The position numbers were made by a program, and so were the translations under genes. A DNA stretch of 64,000 nucleotides from Streptomyces seoulensis (GTDB lineage: Bacteria; Actinomycetota; Actinomycetes; Streptomycetales; Streptomycetaceae). Numbering within the stretch: position 1 is the first letter of the stretch; each line of letters starts with the position of its first letter. This document shows positions 43,094-51,993 of this stretch, piece by piece. Under the pieces are notes generated by a model. The model did not search any database, was not told where the DNA came from, and saw only the letters and a program-made list of their open reading frames with translations. The stretch is from the NCBI GenBank assembly GCA_013364255.1, contig CP054936.1:6962353-7026352 (forward strand). Direction: 5' to 3'.

Positions 43094-44203
43094 GTGGCGC
43101 GCTCGGTGATCGAAGAAAAGCTGCAAGCGGCCCGCATGTTGGCGGAAGCGCTGGCCGCCGATGACAACAACGGATCCATTGATTCGATGTACATAGCGGG
43201 AAGCCTGACGGCGGGTCTCGGTAACCCAACGAGCGACGCCGACCTCTTCGTCCTCTACGTCGATGAGTCGGCCATGGGCGATGACGTCACCCAGTACAAC
43301 GTCAACGGCCACCGGGTCGACGTCGAGCGCTACACGCTCGACTACGTCGAGAACGCCGTGGAAACCGTCACGTCTTTCGACCTGCGTCGCGACAACCTCA
43401 CCGAACTCCACAAACTGCCGGGGCAGTTGGACTTCGTCTGCCGCCTGTACACCTCCGAGACGGTCGCGCCCTCGCCGGCCCTCGGCGGGTTCAAGCAGCG
43501 GATCGACTCCTCCATCGCCACCATCCGCCAAGTCGCCGTCAACTACTCGGCCATCGCGGTCAACGGACACCTCGAGGACTTCCTCGGCGCCTCCGTGGAC
43601 GGCGACTTCGAGACCGCGGCGCTCGTCGGACAGGAACTCACCGCCTTCGCCGGAAAGGCCGTCGTGGCGGCGTCCGGAGACCTGTACTACAGCAAGAAGT
43701 GGGTCTACAAGCAGCTTGAGCGGACCCCTGTCGCGGGGTTCCCGAAGGACACCTTCGTCGACTTCCAGCGGGGCACCTGGGTCGAGCGCGGCACCCGCGC
43801 CGCGGAGGAGCTGGTCTTCTTCGTGCAGACCTGCGTCGCCGCCAGCCAGCTGCTGAGCCGCCAGGGCGTGTCCCTGGACGTCTGGCCGTGGAGCGCGCCG
43901 CAGGAGGGAACCGAGGGCCGCCTGTGGCGCAACCCCTCATACAACGTCCTCGGGCAGAGCGACGGCATCCTGCTCCACTGGGAGCTGCGCCGCCAGCTGA
44001 TGCTGCGCGACCCCGCCGCCTTCGTCTGGGCGCTGTGCGACGGCCGGAGCGCCCAGGGCGTCGCCGACGCCGTGCGGCAGCTGGCCGAGCACGTCCCCGC
44101 GCTCAAGGCCCTGACCCCCGAGCGCATCGAGCGGCTCATCGAGTCCCTGCGCTCGCGCGACCTCGTCAGCGATGAGGCGTACTCCGTGCTCGACACCATC
44201 TGA
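43094..44203 (+). CDS. Nucleotidyltransferase fused to a PqqD-like domain
   Basis: 369 residues from GTG 43094 (weak AAAGG site; a later start is possible). Residues 30-80 have the polymerase-beta-type nucleotidyltransferase signature GSLTAGLGNPTSDADLFV (Gly36-Ser37, Asp48, Asp50) with a third acid in VDVERY (Asp76/Glu78). The C-terminal 80 residues (DPAAFVWALCDGRSAQGVADAV, then RIERLIESLRSRDLVS) resemble PqqD/RRE winged helices that bind leader peptides. So it may transfer a nucleotidyl group to the peptide, held by its leader. It directly follows the precursor gene. The nucleotidyltransferase call is strong; the PqqD call and substrate are inferred. Confidence 0.72.
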   Translation: MARSVIEEKLQAARMLAEALAADDNNGSIDSMYIAGSLTAGLGNPTSDADLFVLYVDESAMGDDVTQYNVNGHRVDVERYTLDYVENAVETVTSFDLRRDNLTELHKLPGQLDFVCRLYTSETVAPSPALGGFKQRIDSSIATIRQVAVNYSAIAVNGHLEDFLGASVDGDFETAALVGQELTAFAGKAVVAASGDLYYSKKWVYKQLERTPVAGFPKDTFVDFQRGTWVERGTRAAEELVFFVQTCVAASQLLSRQGVSLDVWPWSAPQEGTEGRLWRNPSYNVLGQSDGILLHWELRRQLMLRDPAAFVWALCDGRSAQGVADAVRQLAEHVPALKALTPERIERLIESLRSRDLVSDEAYSVLDTI

Positions 44204-44218
44204 TCGGCAGCAAGAACC

Positions 44219-45586
44219 ATGGCAGTGACGACGACCCAGCAGAACGCCTCGGCCGGTGCGACCGAGGACCTGCTCGGCATGGCCCAGTGGGCGGTCGAGC
44301 AGGCCGGCACGTCAGCGCAGTACGTACAGGCCTACGCGGAACGTACCGTCGAGGTCCGCGTGGAGTGCCTGGACGGCGAGGTGCTGGCCACCTGCGTCGA
44401 GCCCCGGGAGGGGCTGGCGTGCATGGTCCTCCAGGACGGCCGCTGGCGCCACCGGGCCTTCTCCGTCGCCGAACTGCCGTCGCTGCCCCGGTGGCTGGGG
44501 GCCGAAGGGACGCCGGCCGCCGGCGAAGCCCTCGCCTGGCCCGAGCCCCACGCCACCGGATTCACGCCCGTGTCCCCGCAGGACTGGCTGGTCCAGGGGG
44601 CGGCACCGGCCCACTCGCTGCGCACCATGGAGGACTTCACCACCCGCGCCATCGCGGTCGTCGACACCGCCGGCGTACGCGCCTCGGGCCACTCCCGGTT
44701 CGTACGGCGTCGTGTGGAGGCCACCGTCGAATCCGGCGGGAACCGGTACCGCGGCCTCAACCGCTGGCTGGAGCGCGGCCCGCTGGCCGGCGGGGCCGAG
44801 CGGGACGCCGTGCCGCAGGACGTGGCGCGCGTCGCGGTCGAGCACGCGCACGACTCCGCGCGGGCCGAACTCGGGGGGCGTCACCGCACCCCCGTCGTCT
44901 TCGCGCCCTCCGCCGCGGTCGCACTGCTGCACGAGCTCGTCGGGCACGCCCTCGAAGGCGACAACTTCGCCATGCAGAGCGACTACATCGCCGAACTCCG
45001 CAGGCCGGGCGCCCTCCCCGCGTCGCTGACCATGTACGACGACGCGACGCTCCCCGACGGATACGGCTCCTACGACATCGACGACGAGGGGATCGCGGGC
45101 ACCACCACCGTCCTGGTGTCACAGGGCGAGCTCGGTGACCCGCTGTCCTCCGTCCGCACCGCCCGGCGCCACGACTACCGTCCCACCGGCAACGGACGCC
45201 GCCGCGACTACCGGGCCCTCCCGCTGCCCCGTGCCAGCAACACCGTGGTGCCCCGCGGCACCGAGGACCCGGCCGTACTGCTGGCACCATCGTCCGACGG
45301 CCTCCTCCACGTCGGCTGCCTGGGCGCCGGAATGATCAACCTCCGCAGCGGAGAGTTCCACTTCGCGGCGCTCAACTGCACGTACATCACCCCGGACGGC
45401 CACCGCGTCCCGGTGCGCGACGTCAGCCTCGTCGGCGACGCGCTGGAAACCCTCGCCCGAGTGGAGGGCACCGGTTCGGACTTCGGCGGGGACAGCGTCA
45501 CCTGCGGGAAGCAGGGCCAGATGCTCGGCATCGGCCTGTTCTCGCCGTCGATGCGCTACTCCGCACTGGATTGGAGCGCAGCGTGA
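44219..45586 (+). CDS. TldD-type zinc protease subunit
   Basis: 455 residues. The PmbA/TldD family metal motif HExxxH is intact in LLHELVGHALEGD (His238, Glu239, His243), with the typical C-terminal GAGMINLRSGEF and DVSLVGDALETL. TldD/TldE heterodimers are nonspecific-looking peptidases of unfolded peptides, known for removing the microcin B17 leader. Here it should process the ANV precursor, removing the leader or cutting between repeats. It lies 15 bp after the nucleotidyltransferase gene and overlaps its partner by 4 bp. Confidence 0.9.
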   Translation: MAVTTTQQNASAGATEDLLGMAQWAVEQAGTSAQYVQAYAERTVEVRVECLDGEVLATCVEPREGLACMVLQDGRWRHRAFSVAELPSLPRWLGAEGTPAAGEALAWPEPHATGFTPVSPQDWLVQGAAPAHSLRTMEDFTTRAIAVVDTAGVRASGHSRFVRRRVEATVESGGNRYRGLNRWLERGPLAGGAERDAVPQDVARVAVEHAHDSARAELGGRHRTPVVFAPSAAVALLHELVGHALEGDNFAMQSDYIAELRRPGALPASLTMYDDATLPDGYGSYDIDDEGIAGTTTVLVSQGELGDPLSSVRTARRHDYRPTGNGRRRDYRALPLPRASNTVVPRGTEDPAVLLAPSSDGLLHVGCLGAGMINLRSGEFHFAALNCTYITPDGHRVPVRDVSLVGDALETLARVEGTGSDFGGDSVTCGKQGQMLGIGLFSPSMRYSALDWSAA

Positions 45587-46938
45587 AGACCCTTCAGCGC
45601 AAGGCGGACCAGGCGTTCGCCGCCGCCGACAGCGTGCAGACGGCCCTGCTGCCGGGGGAGAGCGCGGCCGTGTTCCTTGAGCGGTCCGCGCGGCGCCGGC
45701 TCGTGTGCGACGCCGCCGGGAAGAAGCAACTCCTCGTCGAGGAACCCGCTTTCAGCGGATTCGTACGGCTGGAGCACGAGGGACGCGAGCTGTACCTCAA
45801 CGCGAGCCGGCTGACCGCGTCGTCGGCGGCCCGGCTGCTGGCCACCGGCCGCCCGCTGTTCTCCCTGGGCAGCCCGGCCGCGGACGGGGGGCGCCCCAAC
45901 GCCCACCCGCCCGCGCGGCCCGCAGGGGCGGGCGCCTGGTGCACCACCGGGGACCGCCTCGACATGGGGGCCGCCGCCTCCCGGACCGGCGCGCTCATGG
46001 CGGCCGTCGGCTCCGCCCTGCGACCGGGACAGGTCGTGGCGGGAATCCATGTGAGCGACATCCTGCGGGAAGCCGTCTACCTGGACAGCCCCGGCACGCG
46101 CCTGGAGGACCAGGCGTACGGAGTCGAGATCACCGCCGTCGTGGTCGGCGAGGATGGCTCGGCCATGGTGTCGGCCACGCGCTACGCGCGGACGCTGGAC
46201 GACATCGACCCCGAGGAACTGGGCCGCGAACTCGCGCTCCTGCACATGGCGTCGGCTGCCGGCGGACAGCCGTACACAGGCACGAGCGTCGTCCTCACCC
46301 CGTCCGCCACCGCCGCGCTGCTGCGGGCGCTGGCGAACACCGTGCTGCTCAATCCGGTCGTCGGGCCCGCGGCCCTCGCCACCTCGCTCGTCGACGAGGG
46401 ACCTCGTACGGACGGCTACGGTGCCCGGTCCTTCGACTGCGAGGGGACCACGACCGGAACCGTCGAGTTCATCGGGCGGGACGGTCGTCAGCACACCCTC
46501 GCCAGCCGCAGGACCACGCTCGCCGGCCACGAGCGGCGCGTCCCGGCCCCGCTGACCGGCCACGCCTGGTGGAACCCGCTCAAGAACTTCCCCCTGATGA
46601 CAGCGAACAACGTCAGCCTGACCCGCACGGCCGGGACCACCGCCGACGGCCTGCTCGCGGACGAGCGCTGCGTGGTCACCGACGCCCGGACCCTGGGGGT
46701 CGAGGAGTTCCGCTCCGGCGGCCAGCTGGCGTTCCGGCTCCTGGCCGCCCGTGCCACGGACGGCGTGCCCCGGGCGGCGCACACGGCGCTGACGGTCGAG
46801 GGATCGGCCGTCGACTTCCTTACGTCGATCACGCAGGTCGGCGACACGGTGTCCTACTTCCCGGGCCAGATCTCGGCCGGTGGCGCCTACCTGGAAATGG
46901 ACCTCACCCGCATCACCTCGAAGGCAATCGGATCATGA
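45583..46938 (+). CDS. TldE/PmbA-type partner subunit
   Basis: 451 residues from GTG overlapping the tldD-like stop. The PmbA/TldD fold is evident in the central and C-terminal parts (NPVVGPAALATSLVDEGP, GARSFDCEGTTTG, WWNPLKNFPLMTANNVSL, GDTVSYFPGQISAGGAYLEM) but no HExxxH is present, as expected for the non-catalytic TldE half. It would form the cleft with the TldD-like subunit. Sequence is divergent from housekeeping TldE, suggesting a dedicated substrate. Confidence 0.82.
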   Translation: MKTLQRKADQAFAAADSVQTALLPGESAAVFLERSARRRLVCDAAGKKQLLVEEPAFSGFVRLEHEGRELYLNASRLTASSAARLLATGRPLFSLGSPAADGGRPNAHPPARPAGAGAWCTTGDRLDMGAAASRTGALMAAVGSALRPGQVVAGIHVSDILREAVYLDSPGTRLEDQAYGVEITAVVVGEDGSAMVSATRYARTLDDIDPEELGRELALLHMASAAGGQPYTGTSVVLTPSATAALLRALANTVLLNPVVGPAALATSLVDEGPRTDGYGARSFDCEGTTTGTVEFIGRDGRQHTLASRRTTLAGHERRVPAPLTGHAWWNPLKNFPLMTANNVSLTRTAGTTADGLLADERCVVTDARTLGVEEFRSGGQLAFRLLAARATDGVPRAAHTALTVEGSAVDFLTSITQVGDTVSYFPGQISAGGAYLEMDLTRITSKAIGS

Positions 46939-47882
46939 CCTTGACAGACGGAGGGCTCGAAGCCCGCGGACTCGTGCGCGAGTTCACAGCGAAGGACGGC
47001 TCTGTGCGGCGGGCGGTCGACGGCGTCAACCTGGTCGTGCGGCCGGGTGAGCTCGTCTCCGTGCTGGGCCCCAACGGCGCCGGCAAGACCACCACGGTCA
47101 AAATGCTCACTGGCCTCCTGCTGCCGACGGCGGGCGAGGTGCTCATCGACGGGCACGATGTCGTGCGCTCCCGCCGCCGGGCGGCGATGGCCTGCGGTTT
47201 CAGCCTCGGCGGTGACACCGGCCTCTACCCACGTCTGACGGCCCTGCAGAACCTGGAGTTCTTCGGCCTGATGTACGGCCTGCGCGGTTCGCGCCTCGCC
47301 CGCCGTGCCGGTGAGCTGCTGGAGGAGGTCGACCTCGCGGACCGTTCGGGCGACCTGGTGGGCTCCTTCTCGCGCGGCATGAAGCAGCGCCTGCACCTCG
47401 CGCGTGCCCTCCTGCACGAGCCCTCCGTCCTGATCCTGGACGAGCCGTCCGCCGGCCTGGACCCGCAGTCCGCCGCGGCTATGCGCGCGCTCGTCGCCCG
47501 GCTCACGGGGGAGGGCCGCAGCATCCTCCTGACCACCCACGACATGCGGGAGGCCGAGGAACTGAGCAGCCGGGTCGTCCTCATGAAGGGGGGCCGCATC
47601 CACGTCGAGTCCACGGCAGGCGAGCTCCGGCTCAACGCGGCGGGGCGCCTCGGGCACGTTGTGAGCGTGGTCTTCTCCACCGCCGAGGTGCCGGACGGCA
47701 TCAAGGACTGCCCGGGTGCCATGAACATCGAACAGGACGGCTCCGCCGTCACCCTGCGGGTGTCCGACGGCGCCGCCGCGGTGCAGTGGGTGCTCGCCGC
47801 CTTCCCCGGACTGACCACCAGCGTGGCCGTCACCCCGCCGACCCTGGAAGAGGTCTTCCTCGACATGGTGGCCGCGTCATGA
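46935..47882 (+). CDS. ABC transporter ATP-binding protein
   Basis: 315 residues, start at an ATGA overlap. Walker A GPNGAGKT, signature FSRGMKQRLHLARALL, Walker B VLILDEPSAGLDP and the H-loop TTHD are complete; a C-terminal accessory region of about 90 residues follows, as in drug/antibiotic exporters (CcmA/DrrA type). It powers the two permeases that follow and probably exports the mature peptide or confers immunity. Confidence 0.92.
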   Translation: MTLTDGGLEARGLVREFTAKDGSVRRAVDGVNLVVRPGELVSVLGPNGAGKTTTVKMLTGLLLPTAGEVLIDGHDVVRSRRRAAMACGFSLGGDTGLYPRLTALQNLEFFGLMYGLRGSRLARRAGELLEEVDLADRSGDLVGSFSRGMKQRLHLARALLHEPSVLILDEPSAGLDPQSAAAMRALVARLTGEGRSILLTTHDMREAEELSSRVVLMKGGRIHVESTAGELRLNAAGRLGHVVSVVFSTAEVPDGIKDCPGAMNIEQDGSAVTLRVSDGAAAVQWVLAAFPGLTTSVAVTPPTLEEVFLDMVAAS

Positions 47883-48685
47883 CCACCGTACGCACCGGAC
47901 GCACCGCCGTGCCGCGACGCCAGGGCGCGTGGCAGGGCACCGGAGCGACCTTCGCGCGGGCCGTCGTGGACCAGCTGCGCATGCACGCCACCAGCCCGAT
48001 GGCGATCTTCTCCACCTTGGCCATGCCGTGCGTGTTCGCCTTCGTCGTGCACGCCAACGCCACGGACGGCTTCTCGCGCCGCACCACCGGCGACATGGCC
48101 GTCGGCTCGGCGGGCATCGGCATGCTCGACTCCGTCATCGTGCTGTTGCTGTTCAGCCTGCTCGGCGAGAAGCAGTGGAAGACGCTGTACGCGGCTCTGG
48201 GCAGCCCGGGAGGCCTCGTCCCCGTCGTCCTCGGCCGGCTGACCGGCACGGCCCTGCAGTCGGTGACGGCGCTGCCCGGCACGCTGATCGTGCTGGGCCT
48301 GCTGTTCGGCATCGACGACGGATTCGACTGGGTCCGGTGGCTCGTCGGCGGTGTGATGCTGTCCTTCGCCACCGCGTCCGTGATCGGGCTCCTCGGCTTC
48401 GCCGTCCTGCGCTTCCCCTTCTCCGCGGGGATGACCAACGGCCTGACGGGTCTGGTGATGGCGCTCAGCGCGCTCATCGTGCCCCAGTCCGCCCTGCCGG
48501 CCCCGGTGCAGAAGCTCGCCATGATCATGCCGCAGGCCCACGTGATGTCCTGGATCCGCGGCGCGGGACCGGAACAACTGCTCGAGGCGGTCGCCCTGAC
48601 CGGATTCTTCTGCGCACTGGTCGTCCTCGCCGTCCAGCGGCTCGAGACCACCGTGCGCCGGAACGCCCTGCCGCTGGAGGCCTGA
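47879..48685 (+). CDS. ABC-2 type permease 1
   Basis: 268 residues with about six membrane spans (for example MAIFSTLAMPCVFAFVV, GMLDSVIVLLLFSLLG, LPGTLIVLGLLFGI). ABC-2 family by topology and position between the ATPase and a second permease. It overlaps the ATPase gene by 4 bp. Probable half of a heterodimeric exporter. Confidence 0.85.
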   Translation: MTTVRTGRTAVPRRQGAWQGTGATFARAVVDQLRMHATSPMAIFSTLAMPCVFAFVVHANATDGFSRRTTGDMAVGSAGIGMLDSVIVLLLFSLLGEKQWKTLYAALGSPGGLVPVVLGRLTGTALQSVTALPGTLIVLGLLFGIDDGFDWVRWLVGGVMLSFATASVIGLLGFAVLRFPFSAGMTNGLTGLVMALSALIVPQSALPAPVQKLAMIMPQAHVMSWIRGAGPEQLLEAVALTGFFCALVVLAVQRLETTVRRNALPLEA

Positions 48686-48686
48686 G

Positions 48687-49481
48687 ATGCAGACCCGTAC
48701 AACGGCCACCGAAGGCGGCGCGGTCCGTGCCGCGCTGCGCGGCGCGGCGCTGTCCTACCGGGCCCTGTTCACCTGGTTCAACCCCCTGGGCTACCTGAGC
48801 TCGCGCATCGTACGCCCCATCGGCATGGCCATCGCCTTCACCTCGCTGGCGACGCACTACGGCGCCGGCGCCGGCCGCATGTTGATCGCGTCCAGCCTGC
48901 TGGCGGGCGCCGGTGCCGTCGTCTACGGCATGGCCCTCGCCGTCGGCAACGAGCGCTCGTTCGACACGCTCGGTGTCTGGCTCGCCTCGCCGCAGAACAA
49001 GATCGCCGCCACCTGCCAGCGCGCACTGCCGCACGTCGTGGACGGCTTCGTCGGCGGCCTGTGCACCTACCTCGTGTGCAGCCTGCTGTACACGACGCTC
49101 CCGATCAGCATCCCCGCCTACGCGGCCCTCCTCGCCGTCGGAGTCCTCACGACCGCCGGATTCGGGCTGTCGATCGCCGCACTCGCCCTGTTGCTGAAAG
49201 ACCTCTTCGTCGGCCCCAACACGGCCGAACTGGTCCTCATGGTCCTGTCGGGAACCCTCGTTCCCCAGGACCGGCTACCGGGATTCCTGGTCCCGCTGAG
49301 CACGGCCATGCCGCTCAGCCACGTCATGGACGCCGTCGACAACCTCCTCGCCGAGCGGGCGTACGGCGCGCCCCTGGTGACCGAACTCGTCATAGGTACC
49401 GCATGGGCCCTGGCCGGTGTCGTCTTCGTGCACCTGGCCGCCCGCCGCGCGACGGCACGCCTCGCGCTCGGCACCTCCTGA
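48687..49481 (+). CDS. ABC-2 type permease 2
   Basis: 264 residues, about six membrane spans (YLSSRIVRPIGMAIAFTSLA, AGAGAVVYGMALAVG, LVLMVLSGTLVPQDRLPGFL). The VPQDRLPGFLVPLSTAMPLSH segment is typical of ABC-2 permeases. It starts 1 bp after permease 1 ends and should complete the exporter. Confidence 0.85.
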   Translation: MQTRTTATEGGAVRAALRGAALSYRALFTWFNPLGYLSSRIVRPIGMAIAFTSLATHYGAGAGRMLIASSLLAGAGAVVYGMALAVGNERSFDTLGVWLASPQNKIAATCQRALPHVVDGFVGGLCTYLVCSLLYTTLPISIPAYAALLAVGVLTTAGFGLSIAALALLLKDLFVGPNTAELVLMVLSGTLVPQDRLPGFLVPLSTAMPLSHVMDAVDNLLAERAYGAPLVTELVIGTAWALAGVVFVHLAARRATARLALGTS

Positions 49482-49509
49482 ACATCACCCGGAAAGGGAA
49501 AGAAGACAA

Positions 49510-50790
49510 GTGAGCAGCACCCAGACGTCCGCCTGGTCCGCGAACGCGTGGATCGACCCGCGCGGAACCTTCGCCGGCCCGGTCCAGCACAAAGACGGCC
49601 TGATCATCCCCGGCGACCTCAAGGCCGCCCCGCTGGGCGCGAACGAGCCGTACCTGGTCCCGTCCCTCCCCGTCGAGGTGCACTGCCACGGCCTGGGCAG
49701 CGTCGACTTCTCCAACTTCGCCGAGATCGACCTCTTCGAGGTGGACAAGCACGCGGCCTCAGAGGGCCTGCTCTGCATCCCCACCCTGTACCTGCGCCAG
49801 GACCGCCTCGACGGGTTCGTCGACTTCATGCGGGGCTTCGCCGCCCTCAAGGCCGACGGCAAGCTCCCCTTCGTCCCCGCCATCGCCCTTGAGGGCCCCC
49901 TCGTGGCCAGCTTCGGGGGTACGCCCGCCAGCTCGGTCTGGGCGCCCTCCAAGGAGGAGTGGGAGAAGCTCGCCAGCTGCGGCCCGCTCGGCCTCGTCTA
50001 CATCATGATCTCGCCCGACGCCCTGCAGTCCAGCTCCTACCTGGCCGCGCAGTTCACCCCGGACCACCCGTCCCTGGAGTGGATCGTCACCCGCCTGGTG
50101 GAGAACGGCATCCGCCCGGCCCTGGGCCACTTCGCCAAGGAGGACCCCCAGCTCGGCGCGGACTGCGTCGAGGAGGTCCTGGCCACGGCCGAAGCCGCCG
50201 AGTGCCCGCACAACGGCGTTCGCGTCGTCACCGACCACCTCTTCAACGAGATGCCGCTGCTGATCAAGCACGCGTTCCGCACCTCGAAGCAGCGCGCCAA
50301 CCGCGACGCCCTGCTCGCCGCCTACGACCTGCCGTCGTGGAACCTGGCGGACCTGCACGAGCAGGTCGGCCCGGTGCCGGCCGCCATCATGCGCGGCGCC
50401 CACGCCGGCCGCATCGCCGCCTGCCTCAACTTCGACGGTGAGCACGTCGACTTCGCCATCGCCAAGCGCGCCATCGAGATCGTCGGCCCGCAGAACATGA
50501 TGCTGATGACGGACCGCAGCGACGTCGCCCGACTGGCCGGCCAGGACCTCCACCAAGAACCTGGCAGCGACCTGTGGTACCAGGAGAAGGGCGTGGTCGC
50601 CGCGGGTACCCAGCCCATCGACCAGCAGATCGCCAACGTCCGTGCCCTGGGCGTGGCCGAGGCGGACATCTGGAACCTGGTCTCCTTCACCGCGTACCGG
50701 ACCTTCTTCCCCGACATGGACCTGTCCGCGGCCCGGTTCGGCCAGGGATGCCACGTCGACGCCGAGCGCCAGCGGCGCGCACTGATCTGA
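49510..50790 (+). CDS. NagA-like metal-dependent amidohydrolase
   Basis: 426 residues from GTG 49510 with a GGAAAGGGAAAG site. It shows the N-acetylglucosamine-6-phosphate deacetylase layout: HCHG (His58/His60), ALEGP (Glu128), LGHFAK (His207), VTDHLFNEM (His243), DGEHVDF (His312) and MTDRSD (Asp335). Glu, two His and the catalytic Asp are kept, so it is likely an active metallohydrolase. In this cluster it could deacylate a modified peptide or hydrolyse an Asn side-chain amide. Overall similarity to true NagA is low. It falls outside known amino-sugar gene context. Confidence 0.75.
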   Translation: MSSTQTSAWSANAWIDPRGTFAGPVQHKDGLIIPGDLKAAPLGANEPYLVPSLPVEVHCHGLGSVDFSNFAEIDLFEVDKHAASEGLLCIPTLYLRQDRLDGFVDFMRGFAALKADGKLPFVPAIALEGPLVASFGGTPASSVWAPSKEEWEKLASCGPLGLVYIMISPDALQSSSYLAAQFTPDHPSLEWIVTRLVENGIRPALGHFAKEDPQLGADCVEEVLATAEAAECPHNGVRVVTDHLFNEMPLLIKHAFRTSKQRANRDALLAAYDLPSWNLADLHEQVGPVPAAIMRGAHAGRIAACLNFDGEHVDFAIAKRAIEIVGPQNMMLMTDRSDVARLAGQDLHQEPGSDLWYQEKGVVAAGTQPIDQQIANVRALGVAEADIWNLVSFTAYRTFFPDMDLSAARFGQGCHVDAERQRRALI

Positions 50791-50833
50791 CACGCCGTAC
50801 CACAGGTACCCGAGAGGCATGAGGAGCACAGGA

Positions 50834-51775
50834 ATGGAGACACAGGGTTCCGTCGAACGTCCCCACGACATCCCGCGCGAGCTGATGGCCGCCGTCACGA
50901 GGTCGTCCGTCAAGGCGCACCTGTTCGGCATCGACACCTACACGCGGGAAGCTGCCTGGACGTTCGGTGGACACGCACCCGAACTCCTGCGCACCGCCCT
51001 GTGCGTACTCAAGCCCGATGCCGCTGTGGGGCGGCGCTACGGCGCTGCTCTCCAGGCGCTGCGCGACAATGGGTTCCGTCCGGTGGACGTCCTGCCCTTC
51101 CGGCACGACCGGCTGACGATCCGCGAGACGTGGCGCTTCCAGCTCAACTTCGCCGATCGCGAGCGCGTCGCCACCATGGAGCTGTACCTGCGCTCCCTGG
51201 ACTGCGTCCTGCTGGTCCTGCGGGACGAGGAGTACCGCCCGGGGGCGGTACCGGCCGCTGTCCGGCTCGCCTCCCTCAAGGGGCCGGCCACCGCTGAACT
51301 GCGCAGGCCGGAGCACCTGCGGCAACGGCTGGGCGCCCTCAACGGGCTGTTCAACTTCGTCCACACCACGGACGAGCCGATCGACGTCATGCGCGACCTC
51401 GGCCTCCTGCTCGACACCCGGCGCCGCGAAGGCGTACGGGAGCGCATGCTCGCGGGACACGACGCGTCCGCCGAGGTGGAACTCATCCGCGGGGAGGTCG
51501 AGCGCTCCGTCCCGGCGCACGACCTCGACCCGCTGCGCAGCTGGCGACGGCTGGAGGAGTCGGGGGCGCCGGCGGGCGCGCTCGCCCGCGCCCGAGCGGG
51601 CGGGGACACCGTCACCGCCGCCCAGCTCCTGCGGGCGGCCCACCACCCGGACGCCGAACCCGGCGACCTCTGGGACCTGCTGGCCGTCCTCACCGACACC
51701 GTGCGCTTCAACGTGCCCGGCATCGAGCGCATCTACCCCAACGTCCTGCTCAGCGCCTGGCAGGAACAGTCATGA
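50834..51775 (+). CDS. NDP-kinase-like protein 1
   Basis: 313 residues; ATG 50834 chosen over 50819 because GAGGAG precedes it. Residues about 50-185 look like a nucleoside-diphosphate-kinase fold: LCVLKPDAAVGRRYG (Lys60) and NGLFNFVHTTDEP, where Asn174-x-x-His177 matches the NDK motif carrying the phosphohistidine. The spacing is longer than in true NDKs and a 130-residue helical C-terminal domain is added. It may phosphorylate the peptide or a nucleotide on it. A paralogue lies four genes... on the same operon at 52960. The function is inferred. Confidence 0.7.
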   Translation: METQGSVERPHDIPRELMAAVTRSSVKAHLFGIDTYTREAAWTFGGHAPELLRTALCVLKPDAAVGRRYGAALQALRDNGFRPVDVLPFRHDRLTIRETWRFQLNFADRERVATMELYLRSLDCVLLVLRDEEYRPGAVPAAVRLASLKGPATAELRRPEHLRQRLGALNGLFNFVHTTDEPIDVMRDLGLLLDTRRREGVRERMLAGHDASAEVELIRGEVERSVPAHDLDPLRSWRRLEESGAPAGALARARAGGDTVTAAQLLRAAHHPDAEPGDLWDLLAVLTDTVRFNVPGIERIYPNVLLSAWQEQS

Positions 51776-51993
51776 GCACGGGCAACATCTGCGTGTGCTA
51801 CCAGGTGACCGAGGACGAGCTCGTCGGCTGGATCCGGCGCGGCGTCACCACGGTCGAGGGGCTGGGCGAGCACAGCGGGGCCGGACAGGGCTGCGGCGAC
51901 TGTCACGAGATGCTGGAGGAACTCATCGAGGACTTCGCCGAGGGCGGCCCCGGCAACGGCACTTCCCTGGCGGTGAGCCGTGCCCTCGGCTGA
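51772..51993 (+). CDS. BFD-like [2Fe-2S] protein
   Basis: 73 residues, ATGA overlap with the NDK-like gene. ICVCYQVTEDEL (Cys7, Cys9) and GQGCGDCHEML (Cys41, Cys44) give the CxC...CxxC pattern of bacterioferritin-associated-ferredoxin-like domains. It would carry one electron, perhaps to an oxidative step; the obvious candidates here are the MOSC protein or the cupin. It is unusual in a peptide cluster without a radical-SAM enzyme. Confidence 0.85.
   Translation: MSTGNICVCYQVTEDELVGWIRRGVTTVEGLGEHSGAGQGCGDCHEMLEELIEDFAEGGPGNGTSLAVSRALG

Noticed and set aside
42776..43570. Minus-strand frame with a repeated Gly-His-Val pattern across the ANV region
   Set aside because: It is only the reverse complement of the ANV repeat. 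No ribosome-binding site or domain, and it runs through the nucleotidyltransferase gene.
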